Shown here: in pieces, positions 5,310 through 5,353 of the stretch | How the letters are laid out: each line of letters opens with the position of its first letter | Position numbering within the stretch: the first letter of the stretch is position 1 | Assembly (NCBI GenBank): GCA_937893735.1 | Contig: CALBGD010000048.1 | Span: 1-5,353 of the forward strand | Reading direction: 5' to 3' | From: an uncultured Clostridia bacterium | GTDB lineage: Bacteria; Bacillota; Clostridia; Oscillospirales; Ruminococcaceae | Length of the DNA stretch: 5,353 bases | Made by a program: the position numbers and the translations under genes | The notes under the pieces: generated by a model | What the model was told of the DNA's origin: nothing | Database searches by the model: none | Seen by the model: the letters and a program-made list of their open reading frames with translations, nothing else

Positions 5310-5353
5310 TTATCGTTTAGAAGCGATATCGTTCAGCGTGGCTGAATTACTTT
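5310..5353 (-). CDS. Probable C-terminal end of an upstream minus-strand gene (partial)
   Basis: One minus-strand frame is open from the window edge to a TAA at 5310-5312, giving the last 13 residues SNSATLNDIASKR. The stop lies 5 bases before the hairpin of a strong intrinsic terminator with the same orientation, which is where a gene end is expected. The other two frames close almost at once. A 6-bp hairpin (TTCAGC/GCTGAA, 5332-5346) falls within the segment, so the tail of a non-coding RNA is an alternative. The fragment is too short to identify a family. Confidence 0.35.
   Translation of the reverse strand, partial: SNSATLNDIASKR

Overview
The window reads as chromosomal DNA from an anaerobic Gram-positive bacterium of the Clostridia, most like a gut or rumen Oscillospiraceae/Ruminococcaceae. 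This is inferred from GC-rich coding sequence next to AT-rich spacers, purine-rich ribosome binding sites, a consensus housekeeping promoter and the type of sugar-binding protein. No marker gene settles the taxon. Every convincing gene lies on the minus strand, so the region is best read from high to low coordinates.

At the right edge is the probable last codons of an upstream minus-strand gene (5310-5353), followed by a strong intrinsic terminator (5278-5304). Next comes an AT-rich spacer of about 300 bases without a credible gene. It ends in a fully consensus promoter (TTGACA, 17 bases, TATAAT; 4944-4972). A possible 20-residue leader ORF begins only 7-8 bases after the predicted transcription start, and its stop codon overlaps the first operon gene (ATGA).

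The operon then encodes a LolD/MacB-class ABC ATPase (4158-4871), a second ATPase of the same class with a C-terminal AbrB/SpoVT-like DNA-binding-type domain (3257-4165), a 992-residue secreted solute-binding protein (209-3187), and the start of a MalF/UgpA-type sugar permease that runs off the left edge (1-143). The solute-binding protein has two N-terminal carbohydrate-binding-module-like domains, a helical region and a C-terminal family-1 binding fold. Both gaps flanking its gene contain RNA stem-loops without strong U-tracts, as expected where one cistron is expressed above its neighbours.

The point of most interest is the combination. Carbohydrate-uptake binding proteins and permeases of this type normally pair with MalK/MsmK/UgpC ATPases, or rely on one encoded elsewhere. 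Here they sit directly behind two ATPases of the class that normally drives FtsX/MacB-type permeases, and one of those carries a transcription-factor-like domain. Whether these parts form one machine cannot be decided from this window, because the remaining membrane subunits would lie beyond position 1.
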